Below, piece after piece: positions 17,312-27,953 of a DNA stretch of 64,000 nucleotides (positions are counted from its first letter, which is position 1; every line of letters starts with the position of its first letter). The DNA lies in the NCBI RefSeq assembly GCF_030700245.1, contig NZ_JAUYZI010000022.1:1-64000 (forward strand). Direction: 5' to 3'. A program made the translations under genes and the position numbers. The DNA is from Methylobacterium amylolyticum. Lineage in GTDB: Bacteria > Pseudomonadota > Alphaproteobacteria > Rhizobiales > Beijerinckiaceae. The notes beneath the pieces were generated by a model that was not told where the DNA came from, ran no database searches, and saw nothing but the letters and a program-made list of their open reading frames with translations.

Positions 17312-17588
17312 GGCGGCGGTCTCTTCGGGTCTCGGCGAACAGCGCTTCCATGTGCGCCTCGACCTCTTCGAGGCTCAGAGACGGTCGTGGATCGTCCAGG
17401 GAGCGGCGGATGCGGGCACGGATCGTCTCGAGGTGCTCGGCGTCCTCCCGCCTCTGGCGCTGCCACGCGCGCACGGCAGCGCCCAGGGCGTCGTCGATCG
17501 TGGCGTGGGCGCCGGCCTCGACACTCTCGCGCAGGGCACGGAGCATGTCGGGCGGCAGCGTGATCGTGAGCGTCTCGGCCGGCGGCAT
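17304..17588 (-). CDS. parD: ParD-type ribbon-helix-helix antitoxin
   Basis: 94-residue antitoxin of the neighbouring ParE. Residues 5-45 form an RHH DNA-binding unit (ETLTITLPPDMLRALRESVE, then a helix AHATIDDALGAAVRAW). The C-terminal acidic/basic helix would wrap the toxin. ATG 17588 is the first codon that opens the RHH strand. It overlaps parE by eight bases and is upstream, the usual antitoxin-first order, and should autoregulate the operon. Confidence 0.86.
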   Translation of the reverse strand: MPPAETLTITLPPDMLRALRESVEAGAHATIDDALGAAVRAWQRQRREDAEHLETIRARIRRSLDDPRPSLSLEEVEAHMEALFAETRRDRRRA

Positions 17589-17690
17589 GGGCGGTTCAGC
17601 CTCCTCGGATCGGCGCGAGGCTAGCACGGAATCCGGTGCGCCGCGCCGCTTTCCCCGCGCCGCCTTGCCCGCACCGCAGCATCGGCCTAG

Positions 17691-18944
<1,254 letters not shown>

Positions 18945-18947
18945 GGA

Positions 18948-19394
18948 TCAGCCCGGGGGCGGGTCGCGCCAGGGATTGAGGATCGGGACGCGGGCGCGGG
19001 CATAGTCGCTCACATTGCGCGTCACGACCGTCAACCCATGAAGCAGCGCCGTCGCGGCGATGAGCAGATCCGGTTGCGAGAAGGTGTGGCCGGACCGCCG
19101 TCCCTCATCGACGAGCAGGCACCAGCGCAGCATCACGTCCTCGCTGACCGGCAGGATGCGCCCGGCGAACATCGGCCGGACCCGGGTCGTGAGCCAGTCC
19201 GTCAGGTCGGCCCGCCGGGTGCCGTCGTCCAGCCGCTCGATGCCGAAGCGGATCTCGGCCAGGGTGACGCTGCTGACGTGTAGCCGGTCGAGCGGCTGGG
19301 CAACGACGAAATCGATCACGCGCCGCTCAGGCTTCGGCCGGCGCAACTCCGACAGGATGTTGGTATCGAGAAGCCACGCCTCGGGACGAGGCAT
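18948..19394 (-). CDS. vapC: PIN-domain toxin, VapC type
   Basis: 148-residue PIN ribonuclease. The acidic metal site is readable: LLDTNILSE at the N-terminus, AEIRFGIERL in the middle, and QPDLLIAATAL near the C-terminus. VapC toxins cleave specific tRNAs or rRNA. The ATG at 19394 overlaps the antitoxin stop (TGATG), so synthesis follows the antitoxin. The stop is only three bases from the end of the convergent aminotransferase gene. Confidence 0.9.
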   Translation of the reverse strand: MPRPEAWLLDTNILSELRRPKPERRVIDFVVAQPLDRLHVSSVTLAEIRFGIERLDDGTRRADLTDWLTTRVRPMFAGRILPVSEDVMLRWCLLVDEGRRSGHTFSQPDLLIAATALLHGLTVVTRNVSDYARARVPILNPWRDPPPG

Positions 19395-19678
19395 CACAGG
19401 TCGATATTGCGGACCGGCATCGCCGCGCGCTCCGGCTCGATGTCGATCTCACGGTGAGGCGAGGCTTGCAGGGCCTCGACGAGGAGCTGCCCCGTGGCAT
19501 CGCCGGAGAGGCGGCGGAATTCCTCGGCGGAGATGACCACGATCGTCTCGTCGTCCTGGACGGTGATGTGCTGTGGGCCGATACTCCGAACGCGGCGAAC
19601 GAGTTCGCTGAACTGCGCCCTGGCATCGTGCAGGCGCCACGTGCCGGATCGCGGAGGTTCGGCAGTTGGTCGGGTCAC
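19394..19678 (-). CDS. Phd/YefM family antitoxin
   Basis: 94-residue antitoxin partnered with the PIN toxin. Phd/YefM pattern: WRLHDARAQFSELVRRV, then GPQHITVQDDETIVVISAEEFRRL. The C-terminus (residues 60-94) is the probable toxin-neutralising tail. It starts with GTG. Phd-type antitoxins are often paired with VapC in alphaproteobacteria. Should bind its own promoter just upstream; no operator was defined here. Confidence 0.87.
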   Translation of the reverse strand: MTRPTAEPPRSGTWRLHDARAQFSELVRRVRSIGPQHITVQDDETIVVISAEEFRRLSGDATGQLLVEALQASPHREIDIEPERAAMPVRNIDL

Positions 19679-19808
19679 GGCCCGAGATTATCGTTCTGGC
19701 CGATGTGGAGCAAGGCCGGCTTCCGCCCTCCGTAGCCTCCGCTCCGGGACGACCTATGTACCGACAGGCGTCGACCTCGACCGCGCGGTGGCGCGCCGGA
19801 GGCCCCCA

Positions 19809-20654
19809 ATGCCCACCATCGCCGTCATCGCCCCCGGCGCCATGGGAAGCGCCATCGCGGGCCGCCTCGTCGCGGGGGGCGCCCGCGTGCTCACCGTCCT
19901 CGACGGCCGCGGCGCGGCGAGCCGGGCGCGGGCCGAAGCCGCGGGGATGGCCGACGCCGCGCTCGACGAGATCGCCGGGTCCGACCTGATCCTGTCGATC
20001 GTGCCCCCGGCGGAGGCCGCGGCGCTCGCCCGCCGCCTCGCCCCGGCGCTCGCGGCCGCTCCGAAGAAACCCGTCTACGTCGACCTCAACGCGGTCAGCC
20101 CCGAGACGGTCGCCGGCATCGCGGCCACGGTCGCCGGGACCGGCGCGCCGTTCCTCGACGGCGGCATCCTCGGCCACCCGCCGAAGCCGGGGACGAAAGG
20201 GCCGCGCGTCTACGTCTCGGGGGATCAGACCGGGCCGGCGCTGGTCCTGCGCGACCTCGGCCTCGACCTGCGGGTCTGCCCCGGTGGGGTCGGCGCCGCC
20301 TCCAGCCTGAAGATGAGCTACGCCGGCCTCAACAAGGGGCTGACCGCGCTCGCCAGCCTGATGATCCTCGCCGCCCGGCGCTCCGGGGCGGAGGCGGCGC
20401 TGCTGGCCGAACTCGCCGAGAACGAGCCGGCGCTGCTCGCCCGCTTCGCCAAGGGCCTGCCGGACATGGTGCCGAAGGCCTATCGCTGGGCGCCGGAGAT
20501 GGAGGAGATCGCCGGCTTCCTCGGGCCCGACGCCGCCGGCCGGGAGGTGTTCGAGGGCTTCAGCCGCCTCTACGCGCGGCTGGCCGCAGAGCCGGGGGCC
20601 GAGGAGACCGCTGCGCTCACCGCCTTCGCCGAGGCGGCCGCCGGCCGTACCTGA
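19809..20654 (+). CDS. NAD(P)-dependent oxidoreductase, 6-phosphogluconate/3-hydroxyisobutyrate dehydrogenase-like (DUF1932)
   Basis: 281-residue beta-hydroxyacid dehydrogenase-like protein. N-terminal Rossmann fold with APGAMGSAIAGRL at 8-20; the middle has SIVPPAEA and a YVDLNAVSPETV segment; the C-terminal helical DUF1932 domain has SLKMSYAGLNKGLTAL, whose Lys is the family catalytic position. Substrate unknown. ATG 19809 opens directly on the nucleotide-binding strand. It is divergent from the Phd/VapC pair. Confidence 0.86.
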   Translation: MPTIAVIAPGAMGSAIAGRLVAGGARVLTVLDGRGAASRARAEAAGMADAALDEIAGSDLILSIVPPAEAAALARRLAPALAAAPKKPVYVDLNAVSPETVAGIAATVAGTGAPFLDGGILGHPPKPGTKGPRVYVSGDQTGPALVLRDLGLDLRVCPGGVGAASSLKMSYAGLNKGLTALASLMILAARRSGAEAALLAELAENEPALLARFAKGLPDMVPKAYRWAPEMEEIAGFLGPDAAGREVFEGFSRLYARLAAEPGAEETAALTAFAEAAAGRT

Positions 20655-21092
20655 CCGGGCGGCCGTAGGGCGCGTTCCGCCGCACCCGCCCATGCCGGAA
20701 ACCGCCGCGCCTCTGTTGCCGGCTCGGACGCCACCCTCTACACGGGCGGTCCCCGCGGCCGATGCGCCTGAAGGTTTCGCGAGCCCGCTCGGGCCTGCAT
20801 GGTATCGGGGTCGGCAGTGACGGGACGGTCCGGACCAGTTCTCTGGGCCGCGCCTGTGAGGCTCAGTGGGCCGAGTCGCTGCAGGGGTGTCGGGAGCGCG
20901 GGGAACAGGAACCGCGGACCCGGCGCATGGCCCACCTGTCTTTCCTCGCTCCCGTGATTAGGGGCCGCTTCCTGCCCCGTTCCGGGACGCCGTTCGCGGG
21001 GCCCCTTGCCGCTTCGTTCACGCTCCCGCGCGATGATCCGGGGCGGTCCGGATCCGGCCGCGTGTGACCGCGTTCTCTCGGGCCTGACGACC
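20655..21092. other. Gap without a recognised gene
   Basis: About 440 GC-rich bases between two plus-strand genes. Several short open frames exist but none has a convincing ribosome site or codon bias. A 7-bp complementary pair (GTGGGCC near 20866 and GGCCCAC near 20929) is the only structure noticed; I could not match it to SRP RNA, 6S RNA, tmRNA or RNase P. Confidence 0.5.
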
Positions 21093-21491
21093 ATGCGAGC
21101 CCTGCTCACGAGCGGCATCAAGGCGATCCTGGCGATCGCCGCCCTCTCCACCGCCGCCCACTGGGCCCTGCGCGTGCAGCGCGAGTCTCCGGCGGCCGTC
21201 TCGGCGGCGGCGAGCCAGACCGAGCCGTCCACCACCGGTTCGATCGATCGGAGCCGGCTCGACCGGGCAGCCCCGCGGGCCTCCGAGGCGGCACCGGTGG
21301 CGACCGCCTTGGCAACGGCGCCGAAGCCGTCCGTCACCGCGGGCCTCGACCAGACGCATCTCGCGGCCCTGATCGCCGGCGCCACGCCGCCGAAGCCGAA
21401 GGCTGCCAAGCCCGCGACCACCAAGACCGCGTCCGCCGACAAGCCCGCGGCCGAGAAGCCCGCCGGCGACAAGGTCGCCGCCAAGCGCTGA
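21093..21491 (+). CDS. Small membrane-anchored Ala/Lys-rich protein
   Basis: 132 residues, not recognised as a family. Residues 5-22 form a hydrophobic helix (TSGIKAILAIAALSTAAHWAL) that could be an uncleaved anchor or signal peptide. The rest is disordered, rich in Ala, Pro, Lys and Thr, ending with AKPATTKTA / AEKPAGDKVAAK repeats resembling histone H1-like or TonB-like linkers. ATG 21093 begins at the hydrophobic helix; upstream codons are unlike a coding sequence. It may span the periplasm. Function unknown. Confidence 0.6.
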   Translation: MRALLTSGIKAILAIAALSTAAHWALRVQRESPAAVSAAASQTEPSTTGSIDRSRLDRAAPRASEAAPVATALATAPKPSVTAGLDQTHLAALIAGATPPKPKAAKPATTKTASADKPAAEKPAGDKVAAKR

Positions 21492-21643
21492 GCGGAGCCG
21501 GCCGACGCGTACCGGGCTCCGCAGGCCGCGCGGGACCGTGCCACCTGCATGGTTCGGTTGCATTGCCGCACGTACCGAAGCGGTCGCAGGCGTGGCAGGA
21601 ATACGGACCTCGATCGAGGTTCGGCAGGCAGGATCCCGGAACG

Positions 21644-22603
21644 ATGGGCTTACAGGCCAGCACCGCGCAGATCCAAGAAGGGCGCACCGAGACGCGCACC
21701 GCGCCGGAGCCGGACACGGCCCGCCGCCGCCGGATCGTCGGTATCGCCCTGATGTGCGGGGCGGTCGCGTTCTTCGCGAGCCTCGATGCCTGCGCCAAGA
21801 CCCTCGCGCGGGGCGGGGTCGACCCGCTGGTGACCACCTTCATGCGCTACGCCGCGAGCGTCGCGATGATCTCGCTGTTCATCAACCCCGTGGCGACGCC
21901 CGGCGTGATGAAGAGCCGCCGGCTCGGGTTGCAGATCGTCCGCTCGCTGCTGCTGTTCGCCTCCACCGCCCTGAACTTCGTGGCCCTGCGCTACCTGCAG
22001 ATGGCCGAGACGATCTCGATCCAGTTCGCGGCGCCGCTGACCGTCGCGCTGCTCGCCGGGCCGCTGCTCGGCGAGTGGTCGTCGCGGGCGCGGCTCGCGG
22101 CGATCGGCGTCGGCTTCCTCGGCGTCTTGGTGATCGTGCGGCCGGGGGTGGGGACGATGCACCCCGCCGCGCTGCTCTGCGTGGCCAACGTCGTGGTCTA
22201 CGCGTTCTACGCGATCCTCACGCGCAAGCTCGCCGCCCACGACTCGACCGCCACGACGATGTTCTACACCGGGCTTGCCGGCGTGGCGCTGATGGCGCCG
22301 CTCCTGCCCTGGATCTGGGCGAACCCCTCCGAGCTGAGCCACTGGGCCCTGCTGCTCGGCGTCGCCCTGTTCGGGACCCTCGGCCACTGGCTGCTGGTGA
22401 TGGCCCATGCCCGGGCGCCGGCCAACGTGCTCGCGCCGTTCATCTACACCCAGCTCCTATGGTCGGTGACGCTGGGCTTCCTGCTGTTCGGCGACCTGCC
22501 GAGCCGCTGGACCATCGTCGGCGCGATGATCGTCGTCGGCTCCGGGCTGTACCTGCTCGCGCAGGACACCCTGCGCCGGGAGGCGCGCAGGCCGGCCGCC
22601 TGA
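21644..22603 (+). CDS. DMT superfamily transporter (two EamA domains)
   Basis: 319-residue inner-membrane protein with about ten hydrophobic helices arranged as two EamA repeats, preceded by a 30-residue polar cytoplasmic tail. The first repeat ends in ETISIQFAAPLTVALLAGPLLGE, the family's conserved helix 4 region; the second ends in PFIYTQLLWSVTLGFLLFGDLPS. Members export metabolites such as amino acids or S-adenosylmethionine; the cargo here is not evident. ATG 21644 has GGATCCCGGA upstream. Confidence 0.9.
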   Translation: MGLQASTAQIQEGRTETRTAPEPDTARRRRIVGIALMCGAVAFFASLDACAKTLARGGVDPLVTTFMRYAASVAMISLFINPVATPGVMKSRRLGLQIVRSLLLFASTALNFVALRYLQMAETISIQFAAPLTVALLAGPLLGEWSSRARLAAIGVGFLGVLVIVRPGVGTMHPAALLCVANVVVYAFYAILTRKLAAHDSTATTMFYTGLAGVALMAPLLPWIWANPSELSHWALLLGVALFGTLGHWLLVMAHARAPANVLAPFIYTQLLWSVTLGFLLFGDLPSRWTIVGAMIVVGSGLYLLAQDTLRREARRPAA

Positions 22604-22625
22604 GACGGCCGGCCCGGGACCGGCC

Positions 22626-22895
22626 TCAGCGGCCCATCCGCTCCTGGCGCTCCATCCGCTGCTCGCGGCGGTCCTCGCGGGCGCGGCGGGCCGGATCGGG
22701 ATCGGTGCCGAGCACACCGCCGACGGTGCCGGTGGCCGCGCCGACCGCCCCGCCGACCACGCCGCCCACCGGACCGGCCGCGGCGTTGCCGTCCTCGACG
22801 CCGCGCTGGGCGCCGCGGACCGTGCCCTGGGCCTCGGCCGCGCCGGCGAACACCACCGGCGAGAGGGCGAGGGCGGCGATCAGAAGCTTCTTCAT
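22626..22895 (-). CDS. Small exported glycine-zipper protein
   Basis: 89 residues. Signal peptide MKKLLIAALALSPVVFAGAAEA with a likely cleavage after AEA, then a Gly-rich segment (GPVGGVVGGAVGAATGTVGGV) that resembles a glycine-zipper membrane helix, and a highly charged Arg/Glu tail. Such proteins are periplasmic or outer-membrane associated; role unknown. ATG 22895 is the natural signal-peptide start. It converges on the DMT transporter gene. Confidence 0.75.
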   Translation of the reverse strand: MKKLLIAALALSPVVFAGAAEAQGTVRGAQRGVEDGNAAAGPVGGVVGGAVGAATGTVGGVLGTDPDPARRAREDRREQRMERQERMGR

Positions 22896-23224
22896 GCTGG
22901 ATCCTTGTCGTTCCTTGAGAGGATCCGCGACCCGTCGCCGGGACGCGGAGGGCATGCCGGTCAACGAACGAGGCCGGAAAAGGTCCCGGCGCGACGACCT
23001 CCGATCGGCCGCGGGACCGCGGCGCGCGCTGGCATCCGGCCGGTGCCGCTGCTAGAGAGCGGGCGATGCGCGCCCTCCGCCGCCCGTTCCGAATTACCAG
23101 CCCGGCCTCCGCGTAGGAGCCCGTGCGCGACCGCGCGGACAGGGCCCGCGCGAGAGGCCGGGATCCGCCCCCGCCCCGCCTCACGCCGGCCCGAGACCGG
23201 CCCGACCGCCGACTGCGAGATCCG
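22896..23224. other. Promoter gap between the glycine-zipper gene and ileS
   Basis: 329 bases separating divergent genes. No gene or known leader motif was recognised. It should hold the ileS promoter. Confidence 0.5.
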
Positions 23225-26212
23225 ATGACCGCCCCCGAGACCGCCGCGCCGTCCGACGCGCCCGCCCGCGACTATGCGAAGACCCTGTTCCTGCCCCGCA
23301 CCGAGTTCCCGATGCGCGCCGGACTCCCCGTCCGCGAGCCGCTGCTGCTGGAGCGCTGGGCCCGGATCGGCCTGTACGGGAAGATCCGGGCGGCGGCGGC
23401 GGGGCGGCCGAAATTCGTGCTGCACGACGGCCCGCCCTACGCCAACGGCAACATCCACATCGGCACGGCGCTCAACAAGATCCTCAAGGACGTGGTGGTG
23501 CGCTCGGCCGGGGCGCTCGGCTTCGACGCCAACTACGTCCCCGGCTGGGACTGCCACGGCCTCCCGATCGAGTGGAAGATCGAGGAGCAGTACCGCGCCA
23601 AGGGCCGCAACAAGGACGACGTGCCCGTGATCGAGTTCCGGCAGGAGTGCCGGACCTTCGCGGCGCACTGGCTCGACGTGCAGCGCGCCGAGTTCAAGCG
23701 GCTCGGCGTCACCGGCGACTGGGACCACCCCTACTCCACCATGGCCTTCCCGGCGGAGGCGGCCATCGCCGCCGAGCTGATGAAGTTCGCCGTCACCGGC
23801 CAGCTCTACCGCGGCTCCAAGCCGGTGATGTGGTCGGTGGTGGAGAAGACCGCGCTGGCCGAGGCCGAGGTCGAGTACGAGGAGCACGTCAGCGACACGA
23901 TCTTTGTCGCGTTTCCGATCCGCGGCGGGGGCGACGGGCTCGACGGCGCCCGGGTGGTGATCTGGACGACCACCCCGTGGACCATCCCCGGCAACCGCGC
24001 GGTCGCGTATTCCAAGAAAATCGGCTACGGGCTCTACCGGGTCACCGGGGCGCCGGAGGACAACTGGGCCAAGCCGGGCGAGACCTACCTGCTCGCCGAC
24101 ACGCTGGCGGCCGGGGTGTTCAAGGCGGCCCGGGTGGAGGCGTTCGAGCGCGTGGCCGACGTGCCCGCCGCCGCGCTCGCCGGCCTCACCCTGTCGCACC
24201 CGCTCTCCGCCCTCGGCTACGACTTCGCCGTGCCGATGCTCGACGGCGACCACGTCACCGACGAATCCGGCACCGGCTTCGTCCACACCGCGCCGGGCCA
24301 CGGCCGCGAGGATTTCGAGATCTGGATGGCCGCCGGCCGGGTGCTCGCGGGCCGCGGCATCGAGACCGCGATCCCCTACACGGTGGACGCGGACGGCGCG
24401 CTGACCAAGGCCGCCCCCGGCTTCGAGGGGCGGCGCGTCTACACCGACAAGGGCGAGAAGGGCGACGCCAACAAGGCGGTGATCGCCGCGCTGACCGAGG
24501 CTGGGGCGCTCGTCGCCCGCGGGGTGCTGCGCCACCAGTACCCGCATTCCTGGCGCTCGAAGAAGCCGGTGATCTTCCGCAACACCCCGCAATGGTTCAT
24601 CGCCATGGACCGGCCGGTGCCGAGCCTCGACGGGCGGACGCTGCGCGAGGTCGCCCTGCGCGCCATCGACGAGACCCAGTGGGTGCCGCCCCAGGGGAAG
24701 AACCGCATCGGCGGCATGGTCTCGGGGCGGCCGGACTGGGTGGTCTCGCGCCAGCGCGCCTGGGGCGTGCCGATCACCGTGTTCGTCCACCGCGAGACCG
24801 GCGAGATCCTGCGGGACGCGGCCGTGAACGACAGGATCGTCGCGGCCTTCGCCGCCGAGGGCGCCGACGCGTGGTTCGCCGAGAATGCGGCCGCCCGCTT
24901 CCTCGCCCCCGACCACGACCCGGCGCAGTACGAGCGGGTCACGGACGTGCTCGACGTGTGGTTCGATTCCGGCTCGACCCACGCCTTCGTGCTCGACGAC
25001 CCCGCGCAGTTCCCCGGCCTCTCCGGCGTGACGCGCGTGCGCGACGGCGGCCGCGACCGGGTGATGTACCTGGAGGGCTCGGACCAGCACCGGGGCTGGT
25101 TCCAGTCCTCGCTGCTCGAATCCGCCGGCACCCGCGGGCGGGCGCCCTACGACATCGTCCTCACCCACGGCTTCGTGCAGGACGGCAAGGGGCTGAAGAT
25201 GTCGAAGTCGCGCGGCAACGTCGTCGCGCCCCAGAGCGTCATCAAGGATTCCGGCGCCGACATCCTGCGCCTGTGGGTGGCGGCGTCCGACTATACGGAC
25301 GACCTGCGCATCGGCCCGGAGATCATCAAGACCTTCGCCGAGACCTACCGCAAGCTGCGCAACAGCCTGCGCTGGATGCTCGGCTCGCTCGCCCACCGGG
25401 TCCCCGGCGACGACGTCGCCTACGCGGACATGCCGGAGCTGGAGCGGCTGATCCTGCACCGTCTGGCCGAGCTCGACGGCGAGATCCGTGAGGCCTACGC
25501 CGCCTACGACACCAAGCGGGTGGTGGCGCTGTTGAACGGCTTCATGACCGGCGACCTGTCGTCGTTCTACTTCGACGTGCGCAAGGACGCGCTGTACTGC
25601 GATCCGATCTCCTCGGTCACCCGCCGGGCGGCGTTGCAGGTGATCGACGCGGCCTTCTCGCGCGTCACGGTCTGGCTCGCCCCCGTCCTCGCCTTCACGG
25701 CGGAGGAGGCGTGGCTCGACCGCTACCCGTCCGAGGACGGCTCGGTGCATCTCCAGACCCTGCCGGACACACCCGCGTCCTGGCGCGACGCCTCCCTCGC
25801 GGAGCGCTGGCAAAGAATCCGGCGGGTGCGGCGGGTGGTGACCGGGGCGCTGGAGATCGAGCGCGCGGCCAAGCGCATCGGCGCAAGCCTGGAGGCGGCG
25901 CCCGTCGTCCACATCGCCGACCCGGACCTCCTGGCCGCGGTCCAGGGGCTGCCCGACGGCGCCTTCGCCGACGCCTGCATCACCTCGGGCGTCGCGGTCG
26001 TCGCGGGCGAGGGCCCGGCCGAGGCCTTCCGCCTGGACGAGGTGCGCGGCGTCGCCGTCGTCCCCGCGCTCGCCGAGGGCCGCAAGTGCGCCCGCTCCTG
26101 GCGGGTCAGCCCGGAGGTCGGCGCGGATCCGGCCTACCCGGAGGTGACGCCCCGCGACGCGCGGGCCCTGCGCGAGTGGGACGCGGCGCATCCGGAGGCC
26201 AGCGCGGCGTGA
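23225..26212 (+). CDS. ileS: Isoleucyl-tRNA synthetase
   Basis: Class I aminoacyl-tRNA synthetase charging tRNA-Ile. 995 residues. The HIGH motif ([11 protein letters not shown]) is at 75-85 and KMSKS at about 658-662 in LKMSKSRGN. The CP1 editing domain is present between them ([11 protein letters not shown], and the [15 protein letters not shown] hydrolytic block), so misacylated valine can be cleared. The anticodon-binding domain follows. The C-terminus lacks an obvious CxxC zinc finger. ATG 23225 opens a short Ala/Pro leader before the conserved DYAKTLFLP. lspA follows 214 bases downstream, the common ileS-lspA pairing. Confidence 0.97.
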   Translation: MTAPETAAPSDAPARDYAKTLFLPRTEFPMRAGLPVREPLLLERWARIGLYGKIRAAAAGRPKFVLHDGPPYANGNIHIGTALNKILKDVVVRSAGALGFDANYVPGWDCHGLPIEWKIEEQYRAKGRNKDDVPVIEFRQECRTFAAHWLDVQRAEFKRLGVTGDWDHPYSTMAFPAEAAIAAELMKFAVTGQLYRGSKPVMWSVVEKTALAEAEVEYEEHVSDTIFVAFPIRGGGDGLDGARVVIWTTTPWTIPGNRAVAYSKKIGYGLYRVTGAPEDNWAKPGETYLLADTLAAGVFKAARVEAFERVADVPAAALAGLTLSHPLSALGYDFAVPMLDGDHVTDESGTGFVHTAPGHGREDFEIWMAAGRVLAGRGIETAIPYTVDADGALTKAAPGFEGRRVYTDKGEKGDANKAVIAALTEAGALVARGVLRHQYPHSWRSKKPVIFRNTPQWFIAMDRPVPSLDGRTLREVALRAIDETQWVPPQGKNRIGGMVSGRPDWVVSRQRAWGVPITVFVHRETGEILRDAAVNDRIVAAFAAEGADAWFAENAAARFLAPDHDPAQYERVTDVLDVWFDSGSTHAFVLDDPAQFPGLSGVTRVRDGGRDRVMYLEGSDQHRGWFQSSLLESAGTRGRAPYDIVLTHGFVQDGKGLKMSKSRGNVVAPQSVIKDSGADILRLWVAASDYTDDLRIGPEIIKTFAETYRKLRNSLRWMLGSLAHRVPGDDVAYADMPELERLILHRLAELDGEIREAYAAYDTKRVVALLNGFMTGDLSSFYFDVRKDALYCDPISSVTRRAALQVIDAAFSRVTVWLAPVLAFTAEEAWLDRYPSEDGSVHLQTLPDTPASWRDASLAERWQRIRRVRRVVTGALEIERAAKRIGASLEAAPVVHIADPDLLAAVQGLPDGAFADACITSGVAVVAGEGPAEAFRLDEVRGVAVVPALAEGRKCARSWRVSPEVGADPAYPEVTPRDARALREWDAAHPEASAA

Positions 26213-26231
26213 TGAGGTCCGCCACACATCC

Positions 26232-26389
26232 CCCTCCCCCCTCTGCGGGGGAGGGTGGCCCCCGAAGGTGGTCGGGAGAGGGGAGCGCGGCCTCCGGAGA
26301 GGTCGCAACGCGAGCCGCATCCCGAGGCGTGGCGCTGCCCCTCTCCCCCCCTGCTGCGCAGGCTACCCTCTCCCGCAGAGGGGGGAGGG
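26232..26389. repeat. 18-bp perfect inverted repeat enclosing about 120 bp between ileS and lspA
   Basis: Arms CCCTCCCCCCTCTGCGGG (26232-26249) and its exact complement (26372-26389) enclose further CTCTCCCC / GGGAGAGG complementary tracts. It is a dispersed-type GC-rich element rather than a simple terminator and lies between two genes that are usually cotranscribed. Confidence 0.75.
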
Positions 26390-26426
26390 ACGCGCGCGCC
26401 CGGCGGTGGTCGTCCGGCCCTCGCCC

Positions 26427-26936
26427 ATGACCCCCGCCCGCGCCGGCCTCACGGCCCTCCTCCTCACCCTCCTCCTCGATCAGGCCTCGAAGCTCTGGTT
26501 GTACTTCGGCACCGACCTCGTGCTGACCCAGCCGTGGCGGCTGGCGCCGTTCGCCGACTTCGTCGTCGTGTGGAACCGCGGCGTCTCCTACGGGCTGCTC
26601 CAGCAGGAGGGCGATCTCGGGCGCTGGCTGCTGGTGGCGGTGTCGCTCGCCGCGGCGCTCGGCCTCGGGATCTGGATGATCCGCGCCGGGACGCGGCTGC
26701 TCGCCGTGGCGCTGGGCCTGATCGTCGGCGGGGCGCTCGGCAACGCGATCGACCGGGCCGCCTACGGGGCGGTGTTCGATTTCGTCCACCTGCACGCGTT
26801 CGGCTGGTCCTGGTACGTGTTCAACGTCGCCGACGCCGCGATCGTGGCCGGCGTCGTCGGGCTGGTGCTCGACAGCCTGCGCGGCGCCGGTCGGGAGGCC
26901 CGGGACGGGGCCGGCGACGCCGCCCCGCGCCCGTGA
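26427..26936 (+). CDS. lspA: Lipoprotein signal peptidase (signal peptidase II)
   Basis: Inner-membrane aspartyl protease that removes signal peptides from prolipoproteins such as BamD in this window. 169 residues, four hydrophobic helices. Catalytic aspartates are inferred as D118 (GAVFDFV) and D136 (FNVADAAIV), with the conserved GNAIDR just before. The first helix carries LDQASK, another family mark. ATG 26427 opens the first helix. The hydrophilic C-terminal tail (about 20 residues) is variable. Confidence 0.94.
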   Translation: MTPARAGLTALLLTLLLDQASKLWLYFGTDLVLTQPWRLAPFADFVVVWNRGVSYGLLQQEGDLGRWLLVAVSLAAALGLGIWMIRAGTRLLAVALGLIVGGALGNAIDRAAYGAVFDFVHLHAFGWSWYVFNVADAAIVAGVVGLVLDSLRGAGREARDGAGDAAPRP

Positions 26937-27097
26937 TCCGCGCAACACACAGCGGGTTCCCGCCTCACCGCCCTGGTGCGATGCGGTCAAGGCGCCATAC
27001 GATCGCCGGAAACCGGCCTCAGGCCGGGATCCGTCGGATCGGGCCGCGCCGCGGCCGCCCCCGCGCCGGGGTTCCCGGCCGGAACCCGTGAGGCAGC

Positions 27098-27757
27098 ATG
27101 ACCGCGCACAGGCTTCGTCTCGTTTCCGCCGCGGTGGCCGGCGCGCTCCTCCCCTGGCTCGCGGTCGGCGCGGCGCAGGCGCAGGAGCGCGGCGAGCTGA
27201 TGCGCGACGCCCTCTCCGGCATCGGCCTCCTGGAGAAGCGCCAGGCGCCGATCGACTACCACGAGCGCCCGCCGCTGGTGATGCCGCCCAAGCTCGACGG
27301 CCGCGCCCTGCCCGCGCCCCGCGCCCGCTCCTCCAACGCCGCCTGGCCGAAGGAGCCGGAGGTCGTCGAGCGCGAGCAGGCCGAGCGGCGCGCCCCCGCG
27401 GGCAACCAGACGCAGGGGCGCTACAACGACAACAACGCCACGCTCTCGATCGACGAGATGCGGGCCGGCCGCCGGGCCGGCGCCAACCTCACCACCGAGA
27501 TCACCGACAAGCCCGGCGACAACACCCGCCGCGACACCTGGGTGAACCCCCTCGACCTCCTGAAGGGCAAGAGCGCCGACGCCGAGCCCTCCGACGTGGA
27601 GCCGACCCGCGACACCCTCACCCAGCCGCCCACCGGCTACCGGCAGTCGCCGAAGAAGCTCGCCAAGCCCGCCTCCAGCGAGCCGATCAAGAACGCCTCC
27701 CAGGAGCGGGAGGAGGCCGACCCCGGCACCTATATCCGCTCGCGGGCCCGGCAGTAG
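27098..27757 (+). CDS. Exported hypothetical protein
   Basis: 219 residues with a clear signal peptide (basic start, hydrophobic VSAAVAGALLPWLAVGA, cleavage likely after AQA). The mature part is polar and Pro/Arg-rich with little predicted order; a DLLKGKSADAEPSD stretch and a PPTGYRQSPKK segment stand out. It sits between lspA and the M16 peptidase pair; from memory a similar exported protein follows lspA in other Hyphomicrobiales. GAGGCAG precedes ATG 27098. Function unknown, probably periplasmic. Confidence 0.75.
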   Translation: MTAHRLRLVSAAVAGALLPWLAVGAAQAQERGELMRDALSGIGLLEKRQAPIDYHERPPLVMPPKLDGRALPAPRARSSNAAWPKEPEVVEREQAERRAPAGNQTQGRYNDNNATLSIDEMRAGRRAGANLTTEITDKPGDNTRRDTWVNPLDLLKGKSADAEPSDVEPTRDTLTQPPTGYRQSPKKLAKPASSEPIKNASQEREEADPGTYIRSRARQ

Positions 27758-27953
27758 CGCGTTTCCGCGCCGGTGTGGCGCCGTTGCAACGGCGCTCCCT
27801 CGTGACGACATGAGAATGGCGACGCGGGAGCCGGCGACACGAGATTTCAGGCCCGGTACGGCTCTTGCCGCGCCGGAGCCGGGACGGCCCGAGATGCCTG
27901 CCCCGCCACGGGGCCGGGGCGCCGGGAGCCGGGACCGGCGGAAGGATAGCGGT

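Noticed and set aside
20810-20950. Structured small RNA (SRP, 6S or RNase P) in the gap before the 132-residue gene
   Set aside because: Only one 7-bp pairing was found and no conserved core of any known RNA.
22961-26320. 1119-codon frame antisense to ileS
   Set aside because: The plus strand carries a clear IleS with all motifs; the antisense translation has none.
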